Source: Exiguobacterium antarcticum DSM 14480 (GTDB lineage: Bacteria; Bacillota; Bacilli; Exiguobacteriales; Exiguobacteriaceae). Taken from it: 64,000 bases of DNA. The notes beneath the pieces are model-generated. The model had not been told where the DNA came from and made no database searches. It saw only the letters and a program-made list of their open reading frames with translations. Position 1 is the first letter of the stretch, and each line of letters begins with the position of its first letter. Made by a program: the position numbers and the translations under genes. Below are positions 41,696 to 49,082 of this stretch, in pieces. The stretch is from NCBI RefSeq assembly GCF_000685865.1, contig NZ_JMKS01000006.1, positions 62,001 to 126,000 on the forward strand. The letters run 5' to 3'.

Positions 41696-41812
41696 ATGGA
41701 TTATACAGACTTGAATTTCATCTTTGGTTTGCTGCGCATAGCAGTGCTCGTCATGGCGATTCCGTCAATGGTGTACGCCTTGTATCTGTTGCGCAAGATT
41801 GCCAATAAATAA
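41696..41812 (+). CDS. 38-residue membrane peptide
   Basis: A small frame with AAGAGGGAAG eight bases before the ATG. The product starts MDYTDLNFIFGLLRIAVL, contains one hydrophobic segment (about residues 8-30) and ends YLLRKIANK. The positively charged tail fits an outside-in or inside-facing C-terminus. The family is not recognised. It is 17 bases after the broken GNAT gene and followed by a terminator, so it is the last gene of the NUDIX operon. Confidence 0.6.
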   Translation: MDYTDLNFIFGLLRIAVLVMAIPSMVYALYLLRKIANK

Positions 41813-41816
41813 GCGG

Positions 41817-41849
41817 CACCTTGTTTCCTCTACGGAGACAAGGTGTTTT
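41817..41849 (+). terminator. Terminator of the NUDIX operon
   Basis: CACCTTGT pairs with ACAAGGTG, with a further TCC/GGA pairing in the loop, followed by TTTT. Confidence 0.85.
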
Positions 41850-41925
41850 GTATTATCCCGCTTGAAAACAGGGTAATGAAATAAGAGTGATTTGCCAGGA
41901 AATTCTTGAAACCAGGAGGGATCAA

Positions 41926-42300
41926 ATGTTATTTTTATTCATCGGTTATTACGACGCGGAAAAGATGAATCAGTCCTCGCAACAAGAGCTCGATGCCGTC
42001 ATGGAACGATGTAATCCACCGCTCGCGACCTTTTTTACGAAGCTCAACGTTTTGTCTGAATGGCATCCGGGAGCCGAAACGAAACGGGCACGGCTCCTCG
42101 ACGGTCAGATCCGGCATCAGGACGGACCGGACCCGGACAAAACGGAACAGATCGGCAGTCTGATCGTGTTTGAAGCGGATGATTTGGAACAGGCCGTCGA
42201 CTTGGCGTTGCTTCATCCGACGACTCAGATTGAGGAAGCTGAGCAGTACGGCTGGCGGATGGAAGTACGGCCGTTGATTGATCCAAAAGAAGCAAAATAG
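41926..42300 (+). CDS. YCII-related (DGPF-like) protein
   Basis: A 124-residue ferredoxin-fold protein of the YciI/YCII group. Marks are MLFLFIGYYDAEKMNQSSQ at the N-terminus, LLDGQIRHQDGPDPDKTEQIGS in the middle and the MEVRPLID end. Members of this group occur with sigma factors or as stand-alone proteins, and their function is largely unknown. The ATG at 41926 follows ACCAGGAGGG, preferred over a frame start 13 codons upstream without a site. Monocistronic, with its own terminator. Confidence 0.82.
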   Translation: MLFLFIGYYDAEKMNQSSQQELDAVMERCNPPLATFFTKLNVLSEWHPGAETKRARLLDGQIRHQDGPDPDKTEQIGSLIVFEADDLEQAVDLALLHPTTQIEEAEQYGWRMEVRPLIDPKEAK

Positions 42301-42312
42301 ACGGTTTTTTTG

Positions 42313-42345
42313 AACATACAGCGCATCGATGCGTTGTATGTTTTT
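42313..42345 (+). terminator. Terminator after the YCII-like gene
   Basis: AACATACA and TGTATGTT flank an inner CGCATCGATGCG palindrome, followed by TTTTT. Confidence 0.88.
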
Positions 42346-42397
42346 GTGATTTTCGGGTATACCTGTTTCATAGCTGATCAAAAGAAACCAGAAAGTC

Positions 42398-42565
42398 AGC
42401 TGACACTCCCACCACTAAAGTAGTCGGGTTCTAGCGTACAAGGGCTTCCAACGCTACTCGAGAGCAACGGAGACTCACCCTGTTCCGTTAGACTTTCACC
42501 ATCAAACCCCTCAGTGGGGTTTAGCGATGGCATAGGACGCATGTCAACATCCTGTTTCGCTTCCA
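42398..42565 (-). ncRNA. Putative omega RNA (right-end guide RNA) of the TnpB element
   Basis: Downstream of tnpB on its own strand is about 170 bases of gene-free, structured sequence: an AACCCC-ACTGAG-GGGTTT hairpin near 42505-42520 and, at the end, CCCGACTACTTTAG followed by GTGGTGGGAGTGTCA (about 42402-42430). The last hairpin and GGGAG tail are the usual 3' scaffold of omega RNAs in IS605-type elements. The bases that follow on the minus strand, GCTGACTTTCTGGTTTC (42399 downwards), would be the guide and correspond to the flanking target. Exact ends are not determined. Confidence 0.6.
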
Positions 42566-44098
42566 CTATATCAAACGGAGTTTTTTGCAACGGTTGATTT
42601 CCATGTGGTGCTTTATTAGAAATGCGTCAAAACGGGTGGTACATTTTTCTTCATCGTAGGTCTCTAAATCATCGTTGATATTCATGATTAAGAAGGCAGA
42701 ATATAAGTCCCGCTGGACTTTGATCCCGTTGAGATCATTCCAACGTTCCGATAGTTTCTTCTTTTTGAAGGTCTTGTCTAGATGGTTATACTGACTAGCT
42801 TTCGCCAAATGGGTCTTGATTTTGATCAAAGAGTTTCCGTTGTAGGCTAATTTTCGATTGATGATGTCCAGCAGCATGGCGGGGGCTCGGTTGGCAATCG
42901 ATTTACCAAACCGCTTCTTCTTGTTGAACCTTCCAGTTCGCGCATTGACGGTTGTTTCTTTTGCCCGCCTTGCCAGACCGGAGAAACGCATCGACTCGAC
43001 ATAGATGTTGTCGCCTAATGCCATGATTTCGTTGGCCAGACATTCGTGTTGGTACTTTCGCACCGCAGCCTGTTTGCGGTGGAGTTCCCGAAGCTTTCCT
43101 CGGTAAGACGCGTAGTGGTTGGAGTGGATCCACTTTTTATGAGGAACAGCATTGGGAGTGCCGTTCGCATGGAAGTGGGTCGGGTTCATCGCCCGACGGG
43201 AACGGTCCATCTTTCTGAGTAATAGCCGTTTCTCTTCTTCCATACGCTGAACCTGATCGGCCAAGACTACCAGTTTTACGAGTTCAGCACTGACGATTGC
43301 AATCGTGCTGGGACCGATATCCAGACCCACATCACCGCAACCGGCGGTTCGTTTGAATTGACCTGTTTCCTTGTTCCGTTTTAAAGGCGGTGATCCTTTG
43401 AATACGATCTGGACATAAAATTTGTAGGTCCGACGCACCCACTTCCGGATGATCCGGCAATACGCGATATCGTTCGTGAAGGCTTCCACTTCATAAACAT
43501 TGTTCGGGTCGATCAACACCTGAAGGGATAACCCATTCCACAGCAAACGACCGTCTTTGAAGCGGATTCCCGCCTGGTTCGTTTTGCCTTCAAATGAGTT
43601 GAACTCCCCGAACTTCTTGAAGTGGATTCGATTCCCGTTGCCGTAGAGCAACTTGTCGAATCCTTTCCACAGTTGGGTGGCGATTTTTTGAGAAGTGTTG
43701 GAATCGATATGTCGTTTGAAGTGGTGTTGCATCGGCTTCACATCTTTATGAAATTCGTACTCCGACAAACGGTATTCCTTGCATAATGCTTTGAGGATTT
43801 TGCCTGCTTCCTTTTTATTGGATCGGTACAGGACGATGGCCTGCCGATAACGTTTCGTCTTGATCATTTCCTTGTATCGCTTGAGGGTCACATTGGCAAG
43901 GCTATTGAAGACTCCTCGCCCGACTTCGAAACGCGTATGCAATACATCTTGTTCGAAGACTTCTGCCTTCAATGGGAATTGGACGATGAAATGCGCCAAT
44001 GGACTTCCTCCTTTCGCTTGATCTAAGACCATTGAAACGCGTTTTACGAGAAAGAGCAAGCCATTCCTCCCACCCCTGAAGCAGTGGGCTTCCTGGCC
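42400..44098 (-). mobile_element. IS200/IS605-type element with tnpB only
   Basis: The element carries tnpB and right-end RNA but no tnpA. Its 5' side (about 44061-44098) holds a hairpin CCCACTGCTTCAGGGGTGGG preceding GAGGAATGG; its 3' side holds a similar one, CCCGACTACTTTAGTGGTGGG preceding GAGTGTCA. As usual for this family there are no inverted terminal repeats or target duplications, so ends are approximate. It lies directly in front of the fetA start codon, facing away from it, and replaced that gene's normal leader. Mobility would need a TnpA from elsewhere. Confidence 0.75.
42566..43999 (-). CDS. TnpB-like RNA-guided nuclease without zinc ribbon
   Basis: A 477-residue TnpB homologue, expected to be an RNA-guided DNA endonuclease that favours retention of the element. 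The RuvC triad appears intact: Asp227 in GDVGLDIGPSTIAI, Glu335 in NIYVESMRFSGLARR and Asp431 in KVQRDLYSAFLIMN. The segment between RuvC-II and III that normally carries CxxC...CxxC (residues 401-428, ASQYNHLDKT..LSERWNDLNG) keeps the length and SQ/LSxRW landmarks but has no cysteine. A TTG at 43999 after AAAGGAGG is the likeliest start; an ATG 11 codons earlier has none. It is longer than average (about 400). Confidence 0.85.
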   Translation of the reverse strand: MAHFIVQFPLKAEVFEQDVLHTRFEVGRGVFNSLANVTLKRYKEMIKTKRYRQAIVLYRSNKKEAGKILKALCKEYRLSEYEFHKDVKPMQHHFKRHIDSNTSQKIATQLWKGFDKLLYGNGNRIHFKKFGEFNSFEGKTNQAGIRFKDGRLLWNGLSLQVLIDPNNVYEVEAFTNDIAYCRIIRKWVRRTYKFYVQIVFKGSPPLKRNKETGQFKRTAGCGDVGLDIGPSTIAIVSAELVKLVVLADQVQRMEEEKRLLLRKMDRSRRAMNPTHFHANGTPNAVPHKKWIHSNHYASYRGKLRELHRKQAAVRKYQHECLANEIMALGDNIYVESMRFSGLARRAKETTVNARTGRFNKKKRFGKSIANRAPAMLLDIINRKLAYNGNSLIKIKTHLAKASQYNHLDKTFKKKKLSERWNDLNGIKVQRDLYSAFLIMNINDDLETYDEEKCTTRFDAFLIKHHMEINRCKKLRLI

Positions 44099-44118
44099 TT
44101 AAATTCTGTGAAGCAGAC

Positions 44119-44823
44119 GTGTCGATCATTACCTTTGAAGACGTACAGTACAAACACATACTCCGTGGCATCTCAGGTGCGTTTACGGAAGGAAAAATCA
44201 CGACGCTCGTCGGACCAAGCGGTGCCGGCAAATCGACGTGCTCAAAACAAATCAACGGACTGATTTCCCCGGACAGCGGACGGATTCGGTACCGCGGTGA
44301 GGACTTGGAACAGATGAACCTCGTCGAACTGCGAAAACAGATCGGGATGGCGTTTCAAAGTGCGCCGATGCTGCCGGGGACCGTCCTGGATAATCTCAGT
44401 TTGCCGAAAACGATTTTCCACGAGACCTTGGCACCGGAAGAAGCGAAACGACTGCTGGAACAAGTTGATCTTCATGTCGATTTGAATCAGCCGGTCAAAG
44501 AACTGTCAGGCGGTGAACGGAGCCGTCTCGCGATTGCCCGGACGCTCGTTAATCGACCGGATGTTTTGTTGCTCGACGAAATCACGGCCAGTCTTGATTT
44601 TCGGATGGTCAAGGAAATCGAACAGTTGATTCAGCGCCTGCAACGCGAACTCCGGGTGACCGTCATCTGGATCACGCATGATCTCGATCAGGCACGTCGC
44701 GTCAGCGAAGAAGTCTGGTTCTTAAAAGACGGACAATTGCTCGAACACGGGGACGTCTCGTTGCTTGAGCCGGACGGAACACGCCCGGACATCGAAGCGT
44801 TCTTGAAGGGGGAATCGTTATGA
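44119..44823 (+). CDS. fetA: FetA-like ABC transporter ATPase
   Basis: A 234-residue ABC ATPase, cytosolic partner of the FetB permease; in Escherichia coli FetAB exports iron and protects from oxidative stress. Walker A is GPSGAGKS, the Q loop lies in IGMAFQSAPMLP, the signature is LSGGERSRLAIAR, Walker B VLLLDEITAS and the H loop VIWITHDLDQ. The GTG at 44119 gives the family N-terminus MSIITFEDVQYKHIL, but the preceding bases (TGTGAAGCAGAC) have no good ribosome binding site because the TnpB element ends about 20 bases upstream. It overlaps fetB by ATGA-type four bases. Confidence 0.88.
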   Translation: MSIITFEDVQYKHILRGISGAFTEGKITTLVGPSGAGKSTCSKQINGLISPDSGRIRYRGEDLEQMNLVELRKQIGMAFQSAPMLPGTVLDNLSLPKTIFHETLAPEEAKRLLEQVDLHVDLNQPVKELSGGERSRLAIARTLVNRPDVLLLDEITASLDFRMVKEIEQLIQRLQRELRVTVIWITHDLDQARRVSEEVWFLKDGQLLEHGDVSLLEPDGTRPDIEAFLKGESL

Positions 44824-45593
44824 GTTACGTACAACTGGCGACGTCGCTGATTTTCATCGCGATTCCGCTGATTCTTACCTTTACGCTGAAACTTGGTCTT
44901 GAAAAAGATATCTTGATCGCGACTGTTCGTTCGATCATTCAGTTGCTGATCATCGGGTATATCCTGACATTCGTTTTTGAGAGCGACAGTCCGATTTATA
45001 TCCTGCTGATGATTCTGTTGATGATCGGCGCGGCGACGCTCAACGTCATCCGCAAGGGCGACGGGATTCCCGGGATCCAGTGGATTGTCCTTGCGACGTT
45101 GGTCTCGGTCGAAGTCCTGACGATGGGGCTGATGCTCGGTCTGAACATCATTCCGTTTGAAGCCCAGCAAGTCATTCCGATCAGCGGGATGGTCATCGGA
45201 AACTGTATGATTCTGTCGCTGTTGTTCTTGAACAAGTTTAAAGACGAGGTCGAACGAAGTGACGAAGTGATCGAATTGATTTTGTCACTCGGCGGGGATA
45301 CGAAAACGGCGATTGACACCAGTCTCAAAAGTGCGATCCGGACGAGTATGATTCCGACGATTGAAGCGCAGAAGACAATGGGCTTGGTTCAACTGCCCGG
45401 CATGATGAGCGGGCTGATCATCGGCGGAGCCAATCCGATGGAAGCGGTCCTCTATCAATTGTTGATTCTGTTCCTGTTGCTGACGACGGCAGCGACGTCG
45501 GCTGTCCTTGTTGGTTACCTATCGTACCGGAAATTATTTAATCAAAAGTCACAGTTCATCGGTTTGACGTATCGGAAAGACAAACGGAACTAA
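44820..45593 (+). CDS. fetB: FetB-like iron-export permease
   Basis: A 257-residue membrane protein of the UPF0014/FetB family with about seven hydrophobic segments. Recognisable stretches are LRTTVRSIIQLLIIGYIL-like IATVRSIIQLLIIGYIL, PISGMVIGNCM and the cytosolic EALSLG-type loop ELILSLGGDTKTAI, followed by RTSMIPTIEAQKTMGLVQLPGMM, a strongly conserved FetB motif. It overlaps fetA and forms its transporter. Its Rho-independent terminator immediately downstream is split by an IS3 element, so fetAB transcripts may run into that element. Confidence 0.9.
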   Translation: MSYVQLATSLIFIAIPLILTFTLKLGLEKDILIATVRSIIQLLIIGYILTFVFESDSPIYILLMILLMIGAATLNVIRKGDGIPGIQWIVLATLVSVEVLTMGLMLGLNIIPFEAQQVIPISGMVIGNCMILSLLFLNKFKDEVERSDEVIELILSLGGDTKTAIDTSLKSAIRTSMIPTIEAQKTMGLVQLPGMMSGLIIGGANPMEAVLYQLLILFLLLTTAATSAVLVGYLSYRKLFNQKSQFIGLTYRKDKRN

Positions 45594-45604
45594 TCTGAAT
45601 CCTG

Positions 45605-45623
45605 AAACAGCCCCTGAGACGTT
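45605..45623 (+). terminator. Left arm of the fetAB terminator, disrupted by IS3
   Basis: AAACAGCCCCTGA, together with TCAGCGGGCTGTTTT on the far side of the IS3 element (47067-47082), would form a 13-bp stem with one bulged C and a GACGT loop, followed by T residues. The target duplication CGTT is in the loop. The arms are now 1.44 kb apart and cannot work as a terminator. Confidence 0.75.
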
Positions 45624-45660
45624 TGAACTGAACCAAAAAAGTTAGACAATAAATAATTTG

Positions 45661-46491
45661 TCAGGCGACCTTGAGGACCTGAGTCCGGTATTCGACCGGG
45701 CTCAGGTTTTTTAGGCGTCTCTTGATACGACGATGGTTATAGTACTCGATATAACGCTTGAGCTCACATTTGAAGTGGTCCATGTCATCGAACTCCTTGA
45801 GATACAGGAGCTCTGACTTGAGCACGGCGAAGAAGCTTTCGATGGCTGCGTTGTCGAGACAGTTGCCCTTACGGGACATACTTTGCGTGATGCCGTGCTC
45901 GTGGAGTTTACCGATGAACGCTCGGTACTGATAATGCCAACCTTGATCGGAATGGAGGATTGGCCGTTCCTTCCCGTCGAGCTTCCCGATTGCCTGGTCC
46001 AACATTTCGCCGACGAATCGGTATGTAGGGCGGTCCGACATCGTATAGGCAATGATCTCACGGTTTCCCAAGTCCATCATCGGCGAGAGGTAGAGCTTCT
46101 CCCCGAAGAGGTGAAACTCAGTGACGTCAGTCACCCATTTCTGGTTCAGGCCGGAGGCCTTGAAGTCACGTTGGAGAAGATTCGGTGCGATTTCTCCGAT
46201 CCGTCCCTTGTAAGAGCGATATCGCTTCATGCGAACGAGACACTTGAGCCCGAGCTCGTCCATGAGACGGCGCACGGTCTTCGGATCGTGCCGGAAGCCT
46301 TGGCGTTCGAGAAGTGCGTGGATGCGACGATAGCCACATCGACCCTCGTGTTCGTGGAAGAGGGTATGGATGGCAGCCTTCACCTCCGCATACTTGTCTT
46401 CGCCCGTCAGGCGCGTCCGCCAATAGTAGTAGACGCTCCGGGCCATACCGAGCACGCGGAGGAGTCCTAGGACGGGATAGACCGCCCGCAA
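45661..46491 (-). CDS. IS3-family transposase catalytic part (orfB)
   Basis: The 276-residue stretch carries the integrase core rve: [19 protein letters not shown] (first Asp), [13 protein letters not shown] (second Asp) and [15 protein letters not shown] (Glu), preceded by the HTH_21 segment [15 protein letters not shown]. It lies in the -1 frame relative to orfA and has no good ribosome binding site (TTG at 46491), so it is made as an OrfAB fusion by frameshifting on the A7 run at 46557-46563. The fused frame reads [20 protein letters not shown] without a stop. Intact. Confidence 0.92.
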   Translation of the reverse strand: MRAVYPVLGLLRVLGMARSVYYYWRTRLTGEDKYAEVKAAIHTLFHEHEGRCGYRRIHALLERQGFRHDPKTVRRLMDELGLKCLVRMKRYRSYKGRIGEIAPNLLQRDFKASGLNQKWVTDVTEFHLFGEKLYLSPMMDLGNREIIAYTMSDRPTYRFVGEMLDQAIGKLDGKERPILHSDQGWHYQYRAFIGKLHEHGITQSMSRKGNCLDNAAIESFFAVLKSELLYLKEFDDMDHFKCELKRYIEYYNHRRIKRRLKNLSPVEYRTQVLKVA

Positions 46492-46499
46492 CTCGTCGA

Positions 46500-47018
46500 T
46501 TACTTGCGCCTTGATCCGGTTCGTCGCGCATTCTCTTCTTGAACCAAGGCTCTCAATTTTTTTAACGCAGCGTTCTCCATCTCGAGATACTCGACCCGCT
46601 CCTTGAGCTTCTCGACTTCTGTCATTTCTTCAAAATCCTTCTTCTTGCGTCTCGCCATCGGGGCACGTCCTTTCGGTCTGGCGACCAGACCTGCGGTCCC
46701 TTTCCGTTCATACGTCGCTCGCCAGTTCGAGATCATCCCTGGGGAGGAGATTCTGTATTTTATGGCCGCCTCTATGTAGGACAGCTCATTGGTCGCCATG
46801 TCGTTTAATACCTCCAGTTTAAATGCCGGCGAGTGTGTTGTATAGGAAGGATCGAAGATCGTCTCTCCCCATCGCTCATAGAGACGCGACCACTCACGGA
46901 TTCGTTCACGTGCTATCCCGAATTCCTCCGCCATAATCTGGTATCCGTCTCGTCCCGTCAGGTAATGTTCAGCAACCTTGATCTTAAACGCCTTCGTATA
47001 TTTGACCATAAAAAACAC
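46500..47018 (-). CDS. IS3-family OrfA DNA-binding protein
   Basis: A 172-residue protein with two HTH_Tnp_1-like helix-turn-helix units ([20 protein letters not shown] and [20 protein letters not shown]) and a C-terminal leucine zipper ([21 protein letters not shown]). It binds the terminal repeats and regulates transposition. The A7 slippery run is in the codons for LKKL at 46557-46563; without slippage the protein ends [11 protein letters not shown]. The start region overlaps the strong hairpin at the element's end. Confidence 0.9.
   Translation of the reverse strand: MFFMVKYTKAFKIKVAEHYLTGRDGYQIMAEEFGIARERIREWSRLYERWGETIFDPSYTTHSPAFKLEVLNDMATNELSYIEAAIKYRISSPGMISNWRATYERKGTAGLVARPKGRAPMARRKKKDFEEMTEVEKLKERVEYLEMENAALKKLRALVQEENARRTGSRRK
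46557..46563 (-). promoter_or_regulatory. Programmed -1 frameshift site of IS3
   Basis: A run of seven A on the minus strand (GCG TTA AAA AAA TTG) lies at the point where orfA and orfB frames can be joined. A -1 shift gives an uninterrupted OrfAB reading frame, the normal mode for IS3 transposase production. Confidence 0.75.
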
Positions 47019-47064
47019 CCCATAAAAGTTGGATTTTTATGTCCAACTTTTATGGGGCAGTTCA

Positions 47065-47084
47065 CGTTCAGCGGGCTGTTTTGT
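47065..47084 (+). terminator. Right arm of the split fetAB terminator
   Basis: After the target duplication CGTT, TCAGCGGGCTGTTTT complements the left arm at 45605-45617. The bases from here to 47173 show no gene; an open frame reading AVLLDLYIPDYRIFLIG has no start of its own. Confidence 0.7.
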
Positions 47085-47173
47085 TGGATTTGTATATACC
47101 GGATTACCGGATTTTTCTGATTGGCGATAAGACGCCAACAGGAGAATTTAGCCGAAGAATTAAAGCAGTAACG

Positions 47174-47224
47174 AACAAGCCTTGCATCCGATTTCCGAAA
47201 AGGGAATGGATGCAAGGCTTGTTT
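47174..47224. terminator. Long perfect hairpin
   Basis: AACAAGCCTTGCATCC pairs with GGATGCAAGGCTTGTTT; the loop itself contains TTTCC/GGGAA. It precedes the gene at 47329 and has no clear upstream gene on the plus strand, so it may be an orphan terminator. Confidence 0.7.
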
Positions 47225-47328
47225 AAAAGGATTCCTGTCCATCTCGGTCTTTATGCAAAAAAGCAGGAAATCTTTAATGAACGGCGAATTCTGTCTACAG
47301 AGAACAAAACGGAAACGGGGCGTTCGAA

Positions 47329-47649
47329 ATGCGAAAGACGGTACTGGCACTACTCTTATTAGGAATGATCGGCGGCATCGGTTGGTTTTTTCTTGAGCAG
47401 GAACAGGATGAAACGTTTGAACAAATCGTACGGGCCCGGGTGACGAAACACGTCGCCGAGCAATATGGCAAAGAGACAATCATTGCGGTCCGGTCCGCTT
47501 ATGACAAGACGGCTTCTTCGAAAGAGGCAAGGCATCAGGTCGCCGTTCAATTAAAAACCGATCCGCGCGGCGAGTATCAGGTCTTTCGACTGGCAAAACA
47601 ACAGGTCGTCTTCATCGGGCGGACCCGCTCGTTGCCGGAACGTGAATAA
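47329..47649 (+). CDS. Small secreted or membrane-anchored protein
   Basis: A 106-residue protein that starts MRKTVLALLLLGMIGGIGWFF, an uncleaved signal anchor or signal peptide, followed by a hydrophilic domain (EQIVRARVTKHVAEQYG, KETIIAVRSAYD, VFRLAKQQVVFIGRTRSL). No lipobox Cys is present. The family is not recognised. The ATG lies seven bases after ACGGGGCG. It converges on the minus-strand membrane protein gene ten bases away. Confidence 0.55.
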   Translation: MRKTVLALLLLGMIGGIGWFFLEQEQDETFEQIVRARVTKHVAEQYGKETIIAVRSAYDKTASSKEARHQVAVQLKTDPRGEYQVFRLAKQQVVFIGRTRSLPERE

Positions 47650-47659
47650 GTCGTGCGTG

Positions 47660-48007
47660 TCAGTTTTCCTGCGTCCGTAGACGGAAGTAGGAGACAAGCG
47701 TCGGGACAGCGAGTACCAATGCGACAGCCGTTGCGAGCGGGATCGGGACCGTATTCCATGCGAAGAACGTCACGAGAGCCGCCAAAATGAACATAGTCCG
47801 AAGCAGATTTGAGCCGAGTCGTGCAGCAGGTACATCCTGATCCGGTACCATGTATGCCATCCGGTACTGGAAGTAGAAGTGGATCAACAGTCCAAGTTGG
47901 ATGATCAGCAGGAAAGTCGAATCGGATTGTTCGAAAAAGATGGCATAAATCGTCATCACCATGACGAGGAGATACAAACCGGTCGTTAAAATCAGACGTT
48001 TTTTCAA
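47660..48007 (-). CDS. Four-helix membrane protein of unknown function
   Basis: A 115-residue protein with four hydrophobic segments (LILTTGLYLLVMVMTIYAIF, LLIIQLGLLIHFYFQY, LLRTMFILAALVTFFAW and PLATAVALVLAVPTLVSYF). Short loops carry few charges. A good AGGAGG precedes the start (minus strand, 48013-48020). No family is assigned. Confidence 0.65.
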   Translation of the reverse strand: MKKRLILTTGLYLLVMVMTIYAIFFEQSDSTFLLIIQLGLLIHFYFQYRMAYMVPDQDVPAARLGSNLLRTMFILAALVTFFAWNTVPIPLATAVALVLAVPTLVSYFRLRTQEN

Positions 48008-48126
48008 GAGAGGATCCTCCTTATTCTTATGTAAGTTATTACTTCATATACGTCCGTTTTACCCAAGTGTTCCCAGAATTCTTTACTTAAACAAGCAAGC
48101 ATCCTGTCATGAAAGGGGAAATGAAG

Positions 48127-48429
48127 ATGCATTACGGATTATGGACAAAGTTTACAACACAAGCAGGTGAGGGACAACGATTGGTGCAGGTACTGTTAGA
48201 AGCAGCAACGTCCTTACAGGATGTCTCGGATTGTAAGCAGTATATCGTCAGCACGACCGAAGAAGCTGATACCGTAATGGTCCGGGAGATTTGGACAGAT
48301 CAAGCGGCTCATCTAGCATCCTTACAACTGCCGGCGACACGGCAATTGATTGAACAGGCACGACCGATTCTGTTGCATGTCGAACGAGTGCTTGAAGATC
48401 AGCCGTGCGGTGGTAAAGGGTTAACATGA
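48127..48429 (+). CDS. Antibiotic biosynthesis monooxygenase-fold protein
   Basis: A 100-residue dimeric alpha/beta barrel (ABM) protein. The pattern YGLWTKFTTQAGEGQRLVQVL, CKQYIVSTTEEADTVMVREIW and DQAAHLASLQLPATRQLIEQA is typical of ABM/YgiN-like quinol monooxygenases, including the catalytic-type exposed residues for the small fold. Substrates of most members are unknown. The ATG at 48127 is eight bases after AAAGGGG; the ATG two codons earlier is too close. Confidence 0.82.
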   Translation: MHYGLWTKFTTQAGEGQRLVQVLLEAATSLQDVSDCKQYIVSTTEEADTVMVREIWTDQAAHLASLQLPATRQLIEQARPILLHVERVLEDQPCGGKGLT

Positions 48430-48490
48430 TTTTTCCAAAAAGAGGGAACCTCTCTAGTCAGAGCACGTATTAACGTCAAGAGGTGAGAAA

Positions 48491-48940
48491 ATGAACAAAC
48501 AAGAACGGATCCAAATCATTCAGACCATTCGCAAGCGGATAAAACCAGTACGAATGGTATCTGCCTGTTTTGCGGCGATTGGATTCCTAATCCTATTTTT
48601 AACCGATCAGCCTATATGGTCGATTTTTCTGATCGTTTTCGCTTTGATTCTTTTCGGTATATCTTCAGGAAAAGAGTGTCTCGAAATCTGTCGGATAACA
48701 AACATGAAACAAGCCAAACGGTGGATTCAACTGCGTTACGTTGCTAGTCTTGTCCTTATAAGTATAGCGATGACTCTTTTCGTGATCCCTCATGTGGCTG
48801 ATGTTTCTGATTCGCACATGTTCTATTGGTATTTGGCTAGTTCGGTAATAATCATAATGACAGTCGTCGTCGAAACTAACTTCGATCACCGCGTTAGACA
48901 AGCCGACCCGGAACAGCCGATGAGCAATGAATACCGGTAA
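48491..48940 (+). CDS. Membrane protein, paralogue of the gene at 50141
   Basis: A 149-residue protein with four hydrophobic segments in two pairs and a short cytosolic N-terminus (MNKQERIQIIQTIRKRIKP). The layout and N-terminal NKQER motif repeat in the product at 50141-50617 (KNKQERTQFIQEAKRQ), as does the central VRYVxxx-type loop (WIQLRYVASLVLI versus IIQVQYVIDYCFI) and the acidic-proline C-terminus (ADPEQPMSNE versus LDPEYPTKKE). They are evident paralogues around a DMT transporter gene. Function unknown. The ATG follows AGAGGTGAG. Confidence 0.65.
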   Translation: MNKQERIQIIQTIRKRIKPVRMVSACFAAIGFLILFLTDQPIWSIFLIVFALILFGISSGKECLEICRITNMKQAKRWIQLRYVASLVLISIAMTLFVIPHVADVSDSHMFYWYLASSVIIIMTVVVETNFDHRVRQADPEQPMSNEYR

Positions 48941-48957
48941 TGAAATTCATCTGTTGC

Positions 48958-48989
48958 AAAAAAGCATCCGCGAAATCCGGATGCTTTTT
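48958..48989 (+). terminator. Rho-independent terminator
   Basis: AAAAAAGCATCCG pairs with CGGATGCTTTTT around a seven-base loop. Confidence 0.9.
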
Positions 48990-49082
48990 CTTGTGTTCAA
49001 CTGACGGTATAAGCAGGCAAATCGCTTTCCTGTCCGCCTCTGGCATATGATAGGAACGACTCGTATAAAAGGAGGGCTTCTT

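Larger units (their letters stand above)
45624..47064 (-). mobile_element. IS3-family (IS150-group) insertion sequence
   Basis: The element is 1441 bp with 25-bp imperfect inverted repeats (TGAACTG..CCA.AAAAGTT.GACA at both ends) and a perfect 4-bp target duplication CGTT at 45620-45623 and 47065-47068. It holds the usual orfA and orfB on the minus strand. At its right end (47021-47056) CCATAAAAGTTGGA and TCCAACTTTTATGG form a very strong hairpin before orfA, which may block transcription entering from outside. The clean target duplication shows a direct insertion, into the loop of the fetAB terminator. Confidence 0.93.

Noticed and set aside
43902-44255. Minus-strand 117-residue frame across the TnpB element start and fetA
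   Set aside because: It overlaps two well-supported genes and shows no family pattern.
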